From DATACQ01 sp036555515 (lineage in GTDB: Bacteria; Desulfobacterota; Binatia; UBA9968), in assembly GCA_036555515.1 (NCBI GenBank), contig DATBLC010000148.1, positions 23,496 to 87,495 on the forward strand: a stretch of DNA of 64,000 nt, written 5' to 3'. This document shows positions 15,822-22,876 of the stretch, one piece after another. The position numbers and the translations under genes were made by a program. The notes under the pieces were generated by a model. It ran no database searches. It was not told the origin of the DNA and worked only from the letters and a program-made list of their open reading frames with translations. Within the stretch, counting starts at the first letter, position 1. Every line of letters begins with the position of its first letter.

Positions 15822-15947
15822 GAGTTCAAAGTTCAATGTTCAACGGTCAAAGCTTGCCCTGAGCCCGCCGAATGGGTTCAAGGTTAATCGATCAAGTAAA
15901 AAGGAGATGCGCAATTCTGCATACTCCGCACCTTGAACCTTGAACTC
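15822..15947. repeat. Palindromic TTCAAAGTTCAA element, copy 3
   Basis: It begins with GAGTTCAAAGTTCAATGTTC immediately upstream of the MFS start codon and ends with CCTTGAACCTTGAACTC one base from the ABC-ATPase stop codon. The whole gap between these two co-directional genes is thus the element. Its middle contains CCCTGAGCCCGCCGAATGGG, which resembles the sequence next to the truncated ATPase at about 59010. Confidence 0.75.
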
Positions 15948-15948
15948 G

Positions 15949-16743
15949 CTACCGGACGACCGGCCAGTAGCGTCCTTTCTTCCTGATGATGCTGAGCGAG
16001 ACGCCGTACAATTCCTGTAGGACATTGCCTTTGAGCACGGCGCTCGTGGTTCCGGAGCAGAGCACCCGGCCGTCGCGCAACACCAGGGTTTTGCCGAACA
16101 ACGGCAGGATTTCCTCAATATGGTGCGTAACGTAAATGAGCGAAGGAATTCTTTTCTGGCGGCCCAGATTTTTCAAAGACGCCAGGAATTTTTCTCGCGC
16201 GCCTGGATCCATGCCGGCGCAAGGCTCGTCGAGCACGATGAGATAGGGGCCGGTCATGCGCGCGCGGGCGATCAATACCTTCTGCTGTTCGCCCTGCGAG
16301 AGAATTCCGAACGCCCGGTCGCGCACATGGCCGCAGCCCATCTGATCGAGCAACTTGCCGGCGAGACGATAATCGCTTTTCGTCGCGGCGCCACCGAAGG
16401 TTTCCATCAAACCGATCTGCGCAAATTTTCCCGAAACCACTGTGCGCAAGACATTTTCGTTCGCCGGAATTTCCGGCGCGAGGCTCGACGTCACCCAACC
16501 GATGCTCTTTCTCAATTGGCGCAGATCCGCCAGAACTCTGCCGCGCCGGCGTATTTCACCGCCTGCGTTGGGCCAAACGTACCCGCAGGCTAGTTTCAGA
16601 AGTGTTGTCTTTCCCGAACCGTTAGGTCCCAAAATCGCCCAGTGCTCGCCCGGCAGCACGGTCCAGTTGATGGAATGAAGAATCCGATGGCCGTTGGCAG
16701 CATAGGAAACGTCGCGCAGTTCGAGCGCCGGAGTTTTTTTCAT
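15949..16743 (-). CDS. ABC transporter ATP-binding protein (YlmA/ModF-like)
   Basis: A 264-residue stand-alone ABC ATPase. Walker A is G-P-N-G-S-G-K-T-T, the signature is the variant L-S-Q-G-E-Q-Q-K, Walker B is L-I-V-L-D-E-P-C-A-G-M-D-P, and T-H-H follows as the switch. The sequence resembles YlmA/ModF-type ATPases that lack an obvious permease partner, and none is adjacent here. I chose ATG 16743; a TTG 14 codons upstream would add a low-complexity leader. Substrate unknown. Confidence 0.85.
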   Translation of the reverse strand: MKKTPALELRDVSYAANGHRILHSINWTVLPGEHWAILGPNGSGKTTLLKLACGYVWPNAGGEIRRRGRVLADLRQLRKSIGWVTSSLAPEIPANENVLRTVVSGKFAQIGLMETFGGAATKSDYRLAGKLLDQMGCGHVRDRAFGILSQGEQQKVLIARARMTGPYLIVLDEPCAGMDPGAREKFLASLKNLGRQKRIPSLIYVTHHIEEILPLFGKTLVLRDGRVLCSGTTSAVLKGNVLQELYGVSLSIIRKKGRYWPVVR

Positions 16744-16807
16744 GGTTGAAGCAGTAAAGGTGAATGGAAAGCGCGCGGTTTTCAACCAGGCGGGGACGAA
16801 TACTCAG

Positions 16808-16977
16808 AAATGGAGTGATGGAGTATTGGAATGGTGGAATACCGGGAAAGAATAGGTTTTTGATGTAATGGATGTGTTGGAGTTACGGATTCTTGTCCGA
16901 AAACCCCACCACTCCATTACTCTAATACTCCATTACGCCAAATTTCCCTACTCTATCATTCCAATATTCCAGGATTC
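16808..16977. repeat. Inverted TGGAGTGATGGAGTATTGG element
   Basis: The left part reads ATGGAGTGATGGAGTATTGG and runs into AATGGTGGAATAC. The right part carries the reverse-complement words CCACTCCATTACTCTAATAC and TATCATTCCAATATTCC. It fills the gap between the ABC ATPase and the amidohydrolase and ends at the latter's stop codon. Shorter relatives are at about 18060 and 37243-37262. Confidence 0.7.
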
Positions 16978-17973
16978 CTACTGTTTGAACCGCGAGAACA
17001 CCTGCAGCGCGGTCTTAGCGAAAATTTTTGCCTTGTCCTCCGCCGTGAGCCACGGAATGCTTTCGATATTGGGGCGCACGTCGTCGTACCACTTGCCGGT
17101 GCGCGGATCGGTTTTGGAGCCCGCGCCGGGACGCTCGGTGCCGAAAAGGCAACGGTCGGGCCCGACGATTCTGAACAGGAGCTTCAACGACTCGACATTA
17201 TACAGCGCGGTATCGAAGTAAAGCTGTTTTAGCCTTTGATCGAAGTTTTCCGTGTCATTGGGACCGCGCAGCTGGGAGCGCCAGCGGCCCACCTGATACG
17301 GCACTGAGCCGCCACCGTGCGAAATGATCAGCTTTAGGGTTGGAAAGTTTTTAAACACGCTGGAATCCACCAGCGATAAGATCGCGATACTTTCCTCGGT
17401 GATAAAGTGGCCGTGGAACGACTCCCGCGGGTTCTTGCAGCTCGCTGCGTGCACCAGTCCGGGGATATCCATCTTTACCATCTTCTCGTAGAGTGGGAAC
17501 CACTGCTCATCGCCCATGGCCGGTGTCTGCCCATCCCCCTCGCCGGGATCTGGGTTAATCATTATGCCGACGAAGCCGAGATCGTTGATGCAGCGGTCGA
17601 TCTCCTCGAATGTGTTCGTCACCGGCACCCCGGCGTTTTGCGGCAAGCCGCCAATGGCGCGAAACTTCTTCGGTTCCATCCTGACCTGCAGTGCCAGCGC
17701 GTCGTTGACCGCCCGGCAATACCAGTGCACGATCTTCTCTGGCTTCGCCGAGTGCATCATAGTGTAAGGCCGCGGCGAGATAAACGCGAAATCGGTGCCG
17801 ACTTGGTCGAGAACTTCCGAGTGCTTGTGGCCGCGCCATCTGGCCTCTTGAATGTGCTTCTCCGTGACCACGGTCCCCTGTGGGCGATGAAACCCGGCGC
17901 TGTTAATCAAGCCGGCTTGAAAAGTTTGCAGCTGCTCGCCGGCCACTATGTGGTTGTGAATGTCAATGATCAT
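16978..17973 (-). CDS. Amidohydrolase-2 family metal-dependent hydrolase/decarboxylase
   Basis: A 331-residue TIM-barrel protein of the ACMSD/LigJ group. It starts with M-I-I-D-I-H-N-H, the first metal-binding HxH, has H-A-A-S-C in the middle, I-I-S-H-G-G-G as the conserved later His, and F-G-T-E-R-P near the C-terminal Asp/Glu site. Members hydrolyse, hydrate or decarboxylate aromatic ring-cleavage products. I chose ATG 17973 because GGAAAGGA lies 8-15 bases upstream and the family motif begins at once. Aromatic-acid catabolism would fit the Bug and TRAP receptors in the window, but the substrate is not identifiable. Confidence 0.85.
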   Translation of the reverse strand: MIIDIHNHIVAGEQLQTFQAGLINSAGFHRPQGTVVTEKHIQEARWRGHKHSEVLDQVGTDFAFISPRPYTMMHSAKPEKIVHWYCRAVNDALALQVRMEPKKFRAIGGLPQNAGVPVTNTFEEIDRCINDLGFVGIMINPDPGEGDGQTPAMGDEQWFPLYEKMVKMDIPGLVHAASCKNPRESFHGHFITEESIAILSLVDSSVFKNFPTLKLIISHGGGSVPYQVGRWRSQLRGPNDTENFDQRLKQLYFDTALYNVESLKLLFRIVGPDRCLFGTERPGAGSKTDPRTGKWYDDVRPNIESIPWLTAEDKAKIFAKTALQVFSRFKQ

Positions 17974-18112
17974 GCTCGAATCCTTTCCGCTTCGACTGAC
18001 CGCACCTATAAGAGACCTGTTTCGGTCTGTCAAGCGGGCCGCAAGATCAGTGCGCGGTAACGGAGTGGTGGAATGATGGGAGCGTAGAGGCGGGCGTAGA
18101 AGCCGGTCAGCT

Positions 18113-19060
18113 TCACTGCAATCTGCTCGGCTTTTGGCGGCCCTTGGTACGCACCCGCCGCCTGCTTACCGGCGGTACCTCGAGCCGCGCCAACATCCTG
18201 ATCAGATCCAACGCATCCAAATTCTTTTGATCTACGTGGCCGCCGTTCTCAACATACTGGAGCAAGCGCAGCAAGGGCTCGCGGCTCGGCAGCGAAACAC
18301 CGGCCTTCTCCACCGCGCTCCTGAGGGATCGCGCTTGATACGAGCTCTCCTTGGCGCATGCGATCACCAGTTCACCGACCCGCGGCATTATCACGCCCGC
18401 AGCGACGGCGCGGGCCACTGTGGCGCGGATATTGACCATCGGCTCCGATAGAGCGCGATAACCTGCGGCGCCGCTCTCGTACAGCAGCGCCACTTCATCG
18501 TCGTCGGTGTACACGCCATCGCGATAGGATTCGAAAATCCGGCCGATCCCGATCATGCCGAACGGCGCTAGCTCGGCCGCGCGCAGCGCGCCCATACTGC
18601 CGGCGCCAAAGACGGTGATTCCTTGCTCCAGCGCAAACAGGATCTCCTTATGCCAAACCGAGGCTCGGTGCTCGAACACGCCGTCGATGATGGCGATGAC
18701 TTTCGGCTTGATACGGAGGCAACGGAGGATGTCGCCGCAGGCTACGGGAGGAAAGTAGCGGGCCGGTAAGATGGCCTCCGCTGCCTCGCGGGCGAGAGTG
18801 GGTCCGAGAAAGACAACGATCTCGCCCGGCGCGATCCATGCGGGCGAAGCTTCTGCCATTCTCACGATCCGCCTAGACTGCTCATTATTTGCAGCACCGG
18901 AGCCCCGGCAACCCGTGAACCGCCGGGATTGCGAGGTCGTCTCTCGCGTGCTCAACCGCCTCCCTTGAGTTCTTTTATTCGGCTTAAGGTCCTTGATTGC
19001 GACCTTTGCTTTTTTCGCTGCTTTTTTCTTGCCGGATTTAACCCCTTTCCTCGTTGTCAT
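18113..19060 (-). CDS. TfuA-like protein with peptide-like N-terminal extension
   Basis: As read, a 315-residue protein. Residues 68-300 form the TfuA domain: V-F-L-G-P-T-L, P-P-V-A-C-G-D-I, I-I-D-G-V-F-E-H-R-A-S-V-W-H-K-E-I-L, G-A-G-S-M-G-A-L-R-A-A-E-L and D-D-D-E-V-A-L. TfuA proteins assist YcaO enzymes in installing thioamides on peptides (trifolitoxin, thiovarsolin) or methyl-coenzyme M reductase. No YcaO gene is in the window. The first 67 residues are lysine-rich and unlike TfuA; they look like a second copy of the upstream peptide joined by a frame change. An internal ATG at 18859, with AGGCGGA upstream, would give the normal 248-residue TfuA. The ATG at 19060 overlaps the preceding stop in ATGA. 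Confidence 0.85.
   Translation of the reverse strand: MTTRKGVKSGKKKAAKKAKVAIKDLKPNKRTQGRRLSTRETTSQSRRFTGCRGSGAANNEQSRRIVRMAEASPAWIAPGEIVVFLGPTLAREAAEAILPARYFPPVACGDILRCLRIKPKVIAIIDGVFEHRASVWHKEILFALEQGITVFGAGSMGALRAAELAPFGMIGIGRIFESYRDGVYTDDDEVALLYESGAAGYRALSEPMVNIRATVARAVAAGVIMPRVGELVIACAKESSYQARSLRSAVEKAGVSLPSREPLLRLLQYVENGGHVDQKNLDALDLIRMLARLEVPPVSRRRVRTKGRQKPSRLQ
18952..19060 (-). pseudogene. Possible second KDLxPxKE-KGG peptide gene, frame-disrupted
   Basis: Reading from ATG 19060, residues 22-29 are I-K-D-L-K-P-N-K and then the frame gives R-T-Q-G-R-R. Removing a single A from the run at 18973-18976 (TTTT on the plus strand) changes this to K-E-L-K-G-G-G followed directly by a stop at 18952-18954. 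The corrected 35-residue peptide then matches the upstream peptide over K-D-L-x-P-x-K-E-x-K-G-G. So this is either a separate small gene broken by an indel or assembly error, or a natural fusion to TfuA. The correction is my inference. Confidence 0.45.
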
Positions 19061-19233
19061 TTTTTCTTCGGCTTGTTCTCATCCTCGTCCCTAAAAAACG
19101 GATCCGTGCCTGCGCCAAAGACGATCTTTCCCGCTCCGCCCTTCACTTCTTTCCTTGGCGCCAGGTCTTTGAGCAAAACAACGCCACCCGCTTTCTTCTT
19201 CTGTTTCTCGCCTTTTACTTTTTGCACGTTCAT
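19057..19233 (-). CDS. Small lysine-rich peptide, candidate TfuA-linked precursor or carrier
   Basis: A 58-residue peptide from ATG 19233 (a TTG at 19245 is an alternative). The centre reads L-L-K-D-L-A-P-R-K-E-V-K-G-G-A-G-K, followed by an acidic/basic tail with D-P-F-F-R-D-E-D-E-N. Its TGA stop overlaps the ATG of the next frame (ATGA), so it is translationally coupled to the TfuA reading frame. Small peptides with K-D-L-x-P-x-K-D/E-x-K-G-G occur in many environmental bacteria; I know of no assigned function. The Gly-Gly pair is compatible with C39 cleavage or with a C-terminal GG-type carrier. Ribosome signal is weak (GAGA). Confidence 0.6.
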   Translation of the reverse strand: MNVQKVKGEKQKKKAGGVVLLKDLAPRKEVKGGAGKIVFGAGTDPFFRDEDENKPKKK

Positions 19234-19245
19234 TCTCGATAACAA

Positions 19246-19594
19246 TCTTGGCTCATCCGGCTTTACTGCGAAGGATTATTCGCCACTGAGATGCAGAGTT
19301 CGCAGTGGACATGTTCGATATGCTTTCATCCATTTGCTTTTCTCTGCCTACTCCGTATGAGTCAAGTTTCACGCCGGAAAACCCGTGTTTTTTAACCACT
19401 CACGTCGACCGAACTGAATTTACTGAAAACCGGCAGCCGGTCATATTTTACCGCTGCCTTATCGCAATTTATAGGCCCAAGTCCACAGCTTACCTAGACT
19501 TTGCTCCTTCATACCCTTGAAATCATCGAGTACCTTGGATTGTCTCAAGATTAGACCAGATAGTCCCATTCTAAGACTCTGTTCGCCGTAAACT
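19246..19594. other. Intergenic region without recognised feature
   Basis: About 350 bases between the peptide gene and the histidine kinase. Open frames are short and lack ribosome sites. CCACTGAGATGCAGAGTTCGCAGTGG at 19283-19308 forms a 7-bp stem (CCACTG/CAGTGG plus flanks) that might be a hairpin upstream of the peptide gene. No clear sigma-54 or sigma-70 promoter was found. Confidence 0.4.
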
Positions 19595-20383
19595 CTAGAC
19601 TGAAACGTTCTTTCCTTGCGGCGCCCAGGGAAAAGTGAGACAAAAGGTTGTCCCCTTGCCTGGTTGGCTCCTATACGTGATTGTCCCGTCATGGGTTTCG
19701 ACGATATGCCGGGTTATCGCCAATCCGAGACCCATTGCGCCGGGTTTCGACGTGGCGAAGGGTTGAAAAACATCCAAGTCGGGCGGAATCCCGCCGCCGG
19801 TGTCGGCGAGTTCGAAAGACACCGAGCTTCCACACGCGCCTGCTCGTACGCTCAAAACTCCGCCTTCCGGCATCGCGTCCGCGGCATTCCTGAGAAGATT
19901 AACAAACGCCTCTTTTAGCAGTTTTTCATTAGCCTGGATAGGCGGCAGGTTGGCGGCGACAAACTTCCGAACTTGAATTCCGCCGGCGTCAAACCGAGCC
20001 TCTTCACTTTGCAGAATATCGTCGATGAGCGAATTCAAGTTTACTAAACTGGAATCCGGGTCGGTCAACGAGAGGCTGTCCAACTGGGAGCGCAGCGAGC
20101 TGACCAGAGAGATCAACTGATCAACCCCCTTTCTTAATTGTTGGAACACCTGGGCCACGAAGGGATCTTCACCGCGCGCCTTGGCCATCTCTTGATCCAA
20201 GAGACCTGCGGCGCCATAAACCGCCTGGATAGGGTTGCTGATCTGATGGATCAGGTGGGCGAGACCGAGGAAAACCGAGGCCGCCGGGACGGTCTTCGAA
20301 GGCGTTGCTGGCGTTGGTTCATTTGTAGCTAAATCTTGGATAGGCACGCCGTTGAATTTTGTTTCTCTCAGGGTCGTTTGCAT
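19595..20383 (-). CDS. Soluble histidine kinase without sensor domain
   Basis: A 262-residue cytosolic kinase. The phosphoacceptor is His46 in L-I-H-Q-I-S-N-P-I, the N-box is N-L-L-R-N-A-A-D-A-M, G1 is D-T-G-G-G-I-P and G2 is G-L-G-L-A-I. No transmembrane, PAS or GAF region precedes the H-box, so the signal must come through a partner protein. The architecture is like the NtrB/AtoS catalytic core that normally pairs with sigma-54 response regulators. It lies between the peptide/TfuA genes and a receiver-less sigma-54 activator, which suggests regulation of this locus. Confidence 0.85.
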   Translation of the reverse strand: MQTTLRETKFNGVPIQDLATNEPTPATPSKTVPAASVFLGLAHLIHQISNPIQAVYGAAGLLDQEMAKARGEDPFVAQVFQQLRKGVDQLISLVSSLRSQLDSLSLTDPDSSLVNLNSLIDDILQSEEARFDAGGIQVRKFVAANLPPIQANEKLLKEAFVNLLRNAADAMPEGGVLSVRAGACGSSVSFELADTGGGIPPDLDVFQPFATSKPGAMGLGLAITRHIVETHDGTITYRSQPGKGTTFCLTFPWAPQGKNVSV

Positions 20384-20506
20384 CCCGTGTCCTTTTTTGG
20401 TCGTCCCTCTGCCGGCTAGGTCTATCGTTATCTCAGCTCCAGAACGGCGACCGCGCGTTCCACTCTGGTCTCTAGTCTATTGGCCTGAACTGCCTCCGGT
20501 CTGGGT

Positions 20507-20827
20507 CTAGCAAGGAAAGAATACATTAAAGCAGTAGCCTCTCGTTCCATCATTACAGGGAACAACACCATTACTCACGGCGTATCCTCGGCTTCTGGCT
20601 TCTCGCCATCTTTGCCAGGCCGTCGTTTGTGTGGCAAAGGGCCCAAGCCGTCGCGAGCATTCCCTGTGTTGGGCGAGACGAAGGTGATCTTGTGGCAGCA
20701 GTCGACTCTGATCACTCCAATTGGCCATCGTCACCGACAGCGCCGATGTCGGCAAAAGATGCATGCCGCTCACGAACAAACACAGCAGGGTTAGGATTTT
20801 GCCCAGCCTCAGTTTTTGGGGTTTCAT
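20507..20827 (-). CDS. Small secreted Cys-containing protein, sigma-54 regulated
   Basis: A 106-residue protein with a signal peptide (K-P-Q-K-L-R-L then a hydrophobic core to about residue 30). The mature part contains G-P-F-A-T-Q-T-T-A-W-Q-R-W, G-Y-A-V-S-N-G-V-V-P-C and, at the very end, G-Y-C-F-N-V-F-F-P-C. Four cysteines in the mature part could form two disulfides. I recall similar uncharacterised secreted proteins but no known role. The ATG has a strong AAGGAGGC seven bases upstream and a sigma-54 promoter about 120 bases away. It is a good candidate for an exported effector or signal of this locus. Confidence 0.75.
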   Translation of the reverse strand: MKPQKLRLGKILTLLCLFVSGMHLLPTSALSVTMANWSDQSRLLPQDHLRLAQHRECSRRLGPFATQTTAWQRWREARSRGYAVSNGVVPCNDGTRGYCFNVFFPC

Positions 20828-20944
20828 AACACGCCTCCTTGTGAAAGCATCGTCATCATGCTCTTCTAAGGCCTCTAATACACTTTAGTGATGACGCGTT
20901 AGTTACTCGACTCCAGCTTCTCGTTTCCGTCCCCAATTCGCACC

Positions 20945-20961
20945 GCAAGTCGCGTGCCGAA
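20945..20961 (-). promoter_or_regulatory. Sigma-54 promoter (-24/-12)
   Basis: On the minus strand the sequence GGCACGCGACTTGC (20958 to 20945) has GG and GC separated by exactly ten bases and matches the sigma-54 consensus TGGCACG-N4-TTGCW except at the base before GG and the last base. The predicted start of transcription near 20933 leaves a leader of about 105 bases to the secreted-protein ATG at 20827. The gene for a sigma-54 activator ends 140 bases upstream. Confidence 0.7.
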
Positions 20962-21030
20962 GCTCAGCGTCTTTCTAACCCCGTGATTTTCTTGGGCGTA
21001 GGCCAATGGGCAAAAACCGGCGCTGATTCG

Positions 21031-21073
21031 CTGGTCTCGTTCCAATACCATAGAGGGCCGAATTTGAGACCAG
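21031..21073. promoter_or_regulatory. Dyad symmetry, possible upstream activator site
   Basis: CTGGTCTC at 21031-21038 is perfectly inverted as GAGACCAG at 21066-21073. It lies about 100-140 bases upstream of the predicted sigma-54 start site, the usual distance for enhancer-binding proteins that loop to the promoter. The 27-base spacing is wider than most single sites, so it could equally be a terminator-like hairpin after the activator gene. Confidence 0.35.
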
Positions 21074-21097
21074 AGTATTATTATGAAGCTTCTATGG

Positions 21098-22099
21098 CTA
21101 GGCCAGTTTGCGGTCCAAGGTCGAGCGCGAGATGCCGAGAGTCTTGGCCGCCCTGCGCTTGTTCCCGCCCACCCGTTCGAGGATCCGCAGGATATGCTGC
21201 CGCTCGGCCGCCTTTAGAGAGTCGTGATCGTCTCCCGCGCCGGTGGAAAAAGAAATAGAAGACAAAGTCTGGGCAGGTTCGAGGGTTAAGGTAGAAAAAG
21301 ATTCCTGCAATAGCAGGGCTTCCGGGGGAATAATCGCCGTTCGGGTCAAGGCCACTGCTGTATGGATAACCCGGCTCAGCTCTCGCAAATTGCCGGGCCA
21401 GGAATAGGAGATGAGGCGCTCGGAGGCCAGAGCGTCGAGGCCTCTGATCTCCTTTCCTAGACGGCGGCTCGCCGCCGCGATTTCGGCGGCGATCAGCACG
21501 GGTAAGTCGCGCGGACGCGCTCGCAGTGCCGGAACGGTCACGGTGATGCCGCTGATGCGATAGAAGAGATCCCTGCGAAAGCGGCCGGCGCCGATGAGTT
21601 GATGCAGCGGCAGATGAGTGGCGGAGATGAGGCGCACGTCCGCTTTTCTCAGGCTGTCGGAACCCAATCGCTCAAATTCACCGTACTCTACCGCGCGCAG
21701 GATCTTCGCCTGGGCTGAAGAACTCATGTCAGCGATCTCGTCGATGAACAGGGTCCCGTTATGTGCCAGCTCGAATTTTCCCTTGACGGTTTTTTGCGCC
21801 CCGGTAAAGGCGCCCCTCTCATGGCCGAATAGTTGGCTATCCAAAAGGGTGTCGCTCAGGGCGGCGGCGTTAAACGCGATGAAAGGGTCCCTCTGTCTGG
21901 TCGAAGAATTATGGATTGCGCGGGCAAGGAGCGTCTTGCCGGCGCCGGATTCGCCCAGGATGAGAATCGGCAGCTCAGTCCCGGCTGCAATCCTGGCAAG
22001 CTCAAGACAGCGCATCATCGGCGGATCGGCGCTTTGGAAATTATCCAATGTCGCGCTCGTCGGGTCGGCGGTTGAGTTTAGCTGCGGGCCGGTCGTCAT
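21098..22099 (-). CDS. Sigma-54-dependent transcriptional activator lacking a receiver domain
   Basis: A 333-residue AAA+ enhancer-binding protein. Walker A is G-E-S-G-A-G-K-T, the sigma-54 contact loop is G-A-F-T-G-A, Walker B is G-T-L-F-I-D-E-I, and the C-terminus ends in a Fis-type helix-turn-helix (G-G-N-K-R-R-A-A-K-T-L-G-I-S-R-S-T-L-D). The N-terminus has only about 20 residues before the AAA+ domain, so there is no receiver, GAF or PAS input; PspF has a similar build and is controlled by a separate inhibitor. It overlaps the HlyD-like gene by four bases. The sigma-54 promoter at 20945 is the obvious target. Confidence 0.9.
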   Translation of the reverse strand: MTTGPQLNSTADPTSATLDNFQSADPPMMRCLELARIAAGTELPILILGESGAGKTLLARAIHNSSTRQRDPFIAFNAAALSDTLLDSQLFGHERGAFTGAQKTVKGKFELAHNGTLFIDEIADMSSSAQAKILRAVEYGEFERLGSDSLRKADVRLISATHLPLHQLIGAGRFRRDLFYRISGITVTVPALRARPRDLPVLIAAEIAAASRRLGKEIRGLDALASERLISYSWPGNLRELSRVIHTAVALTRTAIIPPEALLLQESFSTLTLEPAQTLSSISFSTGAGDDHDSLKAAERQHILRILERVGGNKRRAAKTLGISRSTLDRKLA

Positions 22100-22716
22100 G
22101 ACGGCTTTTCTCTAGCCGGCCGTTGCGGCGGTTCGGCAAAGCTCTCTTTCAACTGCCGGAGCGGCTCGAAAACGTAGGAGATCAGGGATCGTTTGCCGAG
22201 TAAGATTTTCGCCGTGCCGCGCATTCCAGCGCGCAGCGGCCGAGATTGGCCATCGACCATGATCGCCTGATCATCGATATCGGCAAACGCGTGAAAACCA
22301 TCGCTATTCTCCGACTCGACACTGGCCGGGCTCACCCACCGCACTGTGCCGTATCGGATGCCGTAGCGACCGAAGGGAAAGGCATCGTAGAGGAGCTTGA
22401 CGCCCAGGCCGGCATGGACGCGCGCCACGCCCGATTGAGGCAAGGCAATATCTGCCTGAAGCTTCTCCCCTGGGCACGCGAGCTCCGATAACAGGTCCTT
22501 TTCGATGGCAAATGCTCCCTGCGCTTCGAACTGCCGGCGCCAAAACATGTCTGAGCATGGCTTCAAGACAAACGGGCTGGAGACCGTCTCCGGCATCTCT
22601 ACCACCACCGCGGCCGCGGTCGCGATCGCGACAACGGCGATCACCAGGTAGGCGAGGCCGTTGGCCGCCCAATGGGGCGGCGCTGGATCAAAAAAAGCAG
22701 GGGTATCATCCGCCAT
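22096..22716 (-). CDS. Short HlyD-like membrane fusion protein
   Basis: A 206-residue protein from ATG 22716, with one transmembrane helix at about residues 22-40 and a beta-barrel region containing G-V-A-R-V-H-A-G-L-G-V-K-L-L-Y-D-A-F-P and L-R-A-G-M-R-G-T-A-K-I, the pattern of the C-terminal half of HlyD/NHLM-type adaptor proteins. The long coiled-coil and lipoyl part of full HlyD is missing, so it probably contacts the exporter but cannot span the periplasm alone. A longer frame begins at 22791 but starts with low-complexity sequence. It is four bases into the activator gene, indicating coupling. Confidence 0.7.
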   Translation of the reverse strand: MADDTPAFFDPAPPHWAANGLAYLVIAVVAIATAAAVVVEMPETVSSPFVLKPCSDMFWRRQFEAQGAFAIEKDLLSELACPGEKLQADIALPQSGVARVHAGLGVKLLYDAFPFGRYGIRYGTVRWVSPASVESENSDGFHAFADIDDQAIMVDGQSRPLRAGMRGTAKILLGKRSLISYVFEPLRQLKESFAEPPQRPAREKPS

Positions 22717-22876
22717 CTTTAGATTCTTACCTTCGTGACGTTGCGATTGTTTTTTGTCATTTGAATTTGTTTCGAATTTCGGATTTCGCACTTTGAATTT
22801 ACCATTGTTACTTTGGGCGAGTTAACTTTTTCCCGATTGCGCAATCCGAATTCAAGCATTGCGTTAACCGCTTTAC

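Noticed and set aside
18952..19060. Programmed ribosomal frameshifting at the A-run
   Set aside because: The run is only four A residues and no stimulatory structure was noticed; an indel or sequencing error is simpler.
19057..19233. Calling the small peptide a proven RiPP precursor
   Set aside because: The motif, coupling and neighbours suggest it, but the second peptide copy would end at its Gly-Gly with no core after it, so a carrier or recognition role is equally possible.
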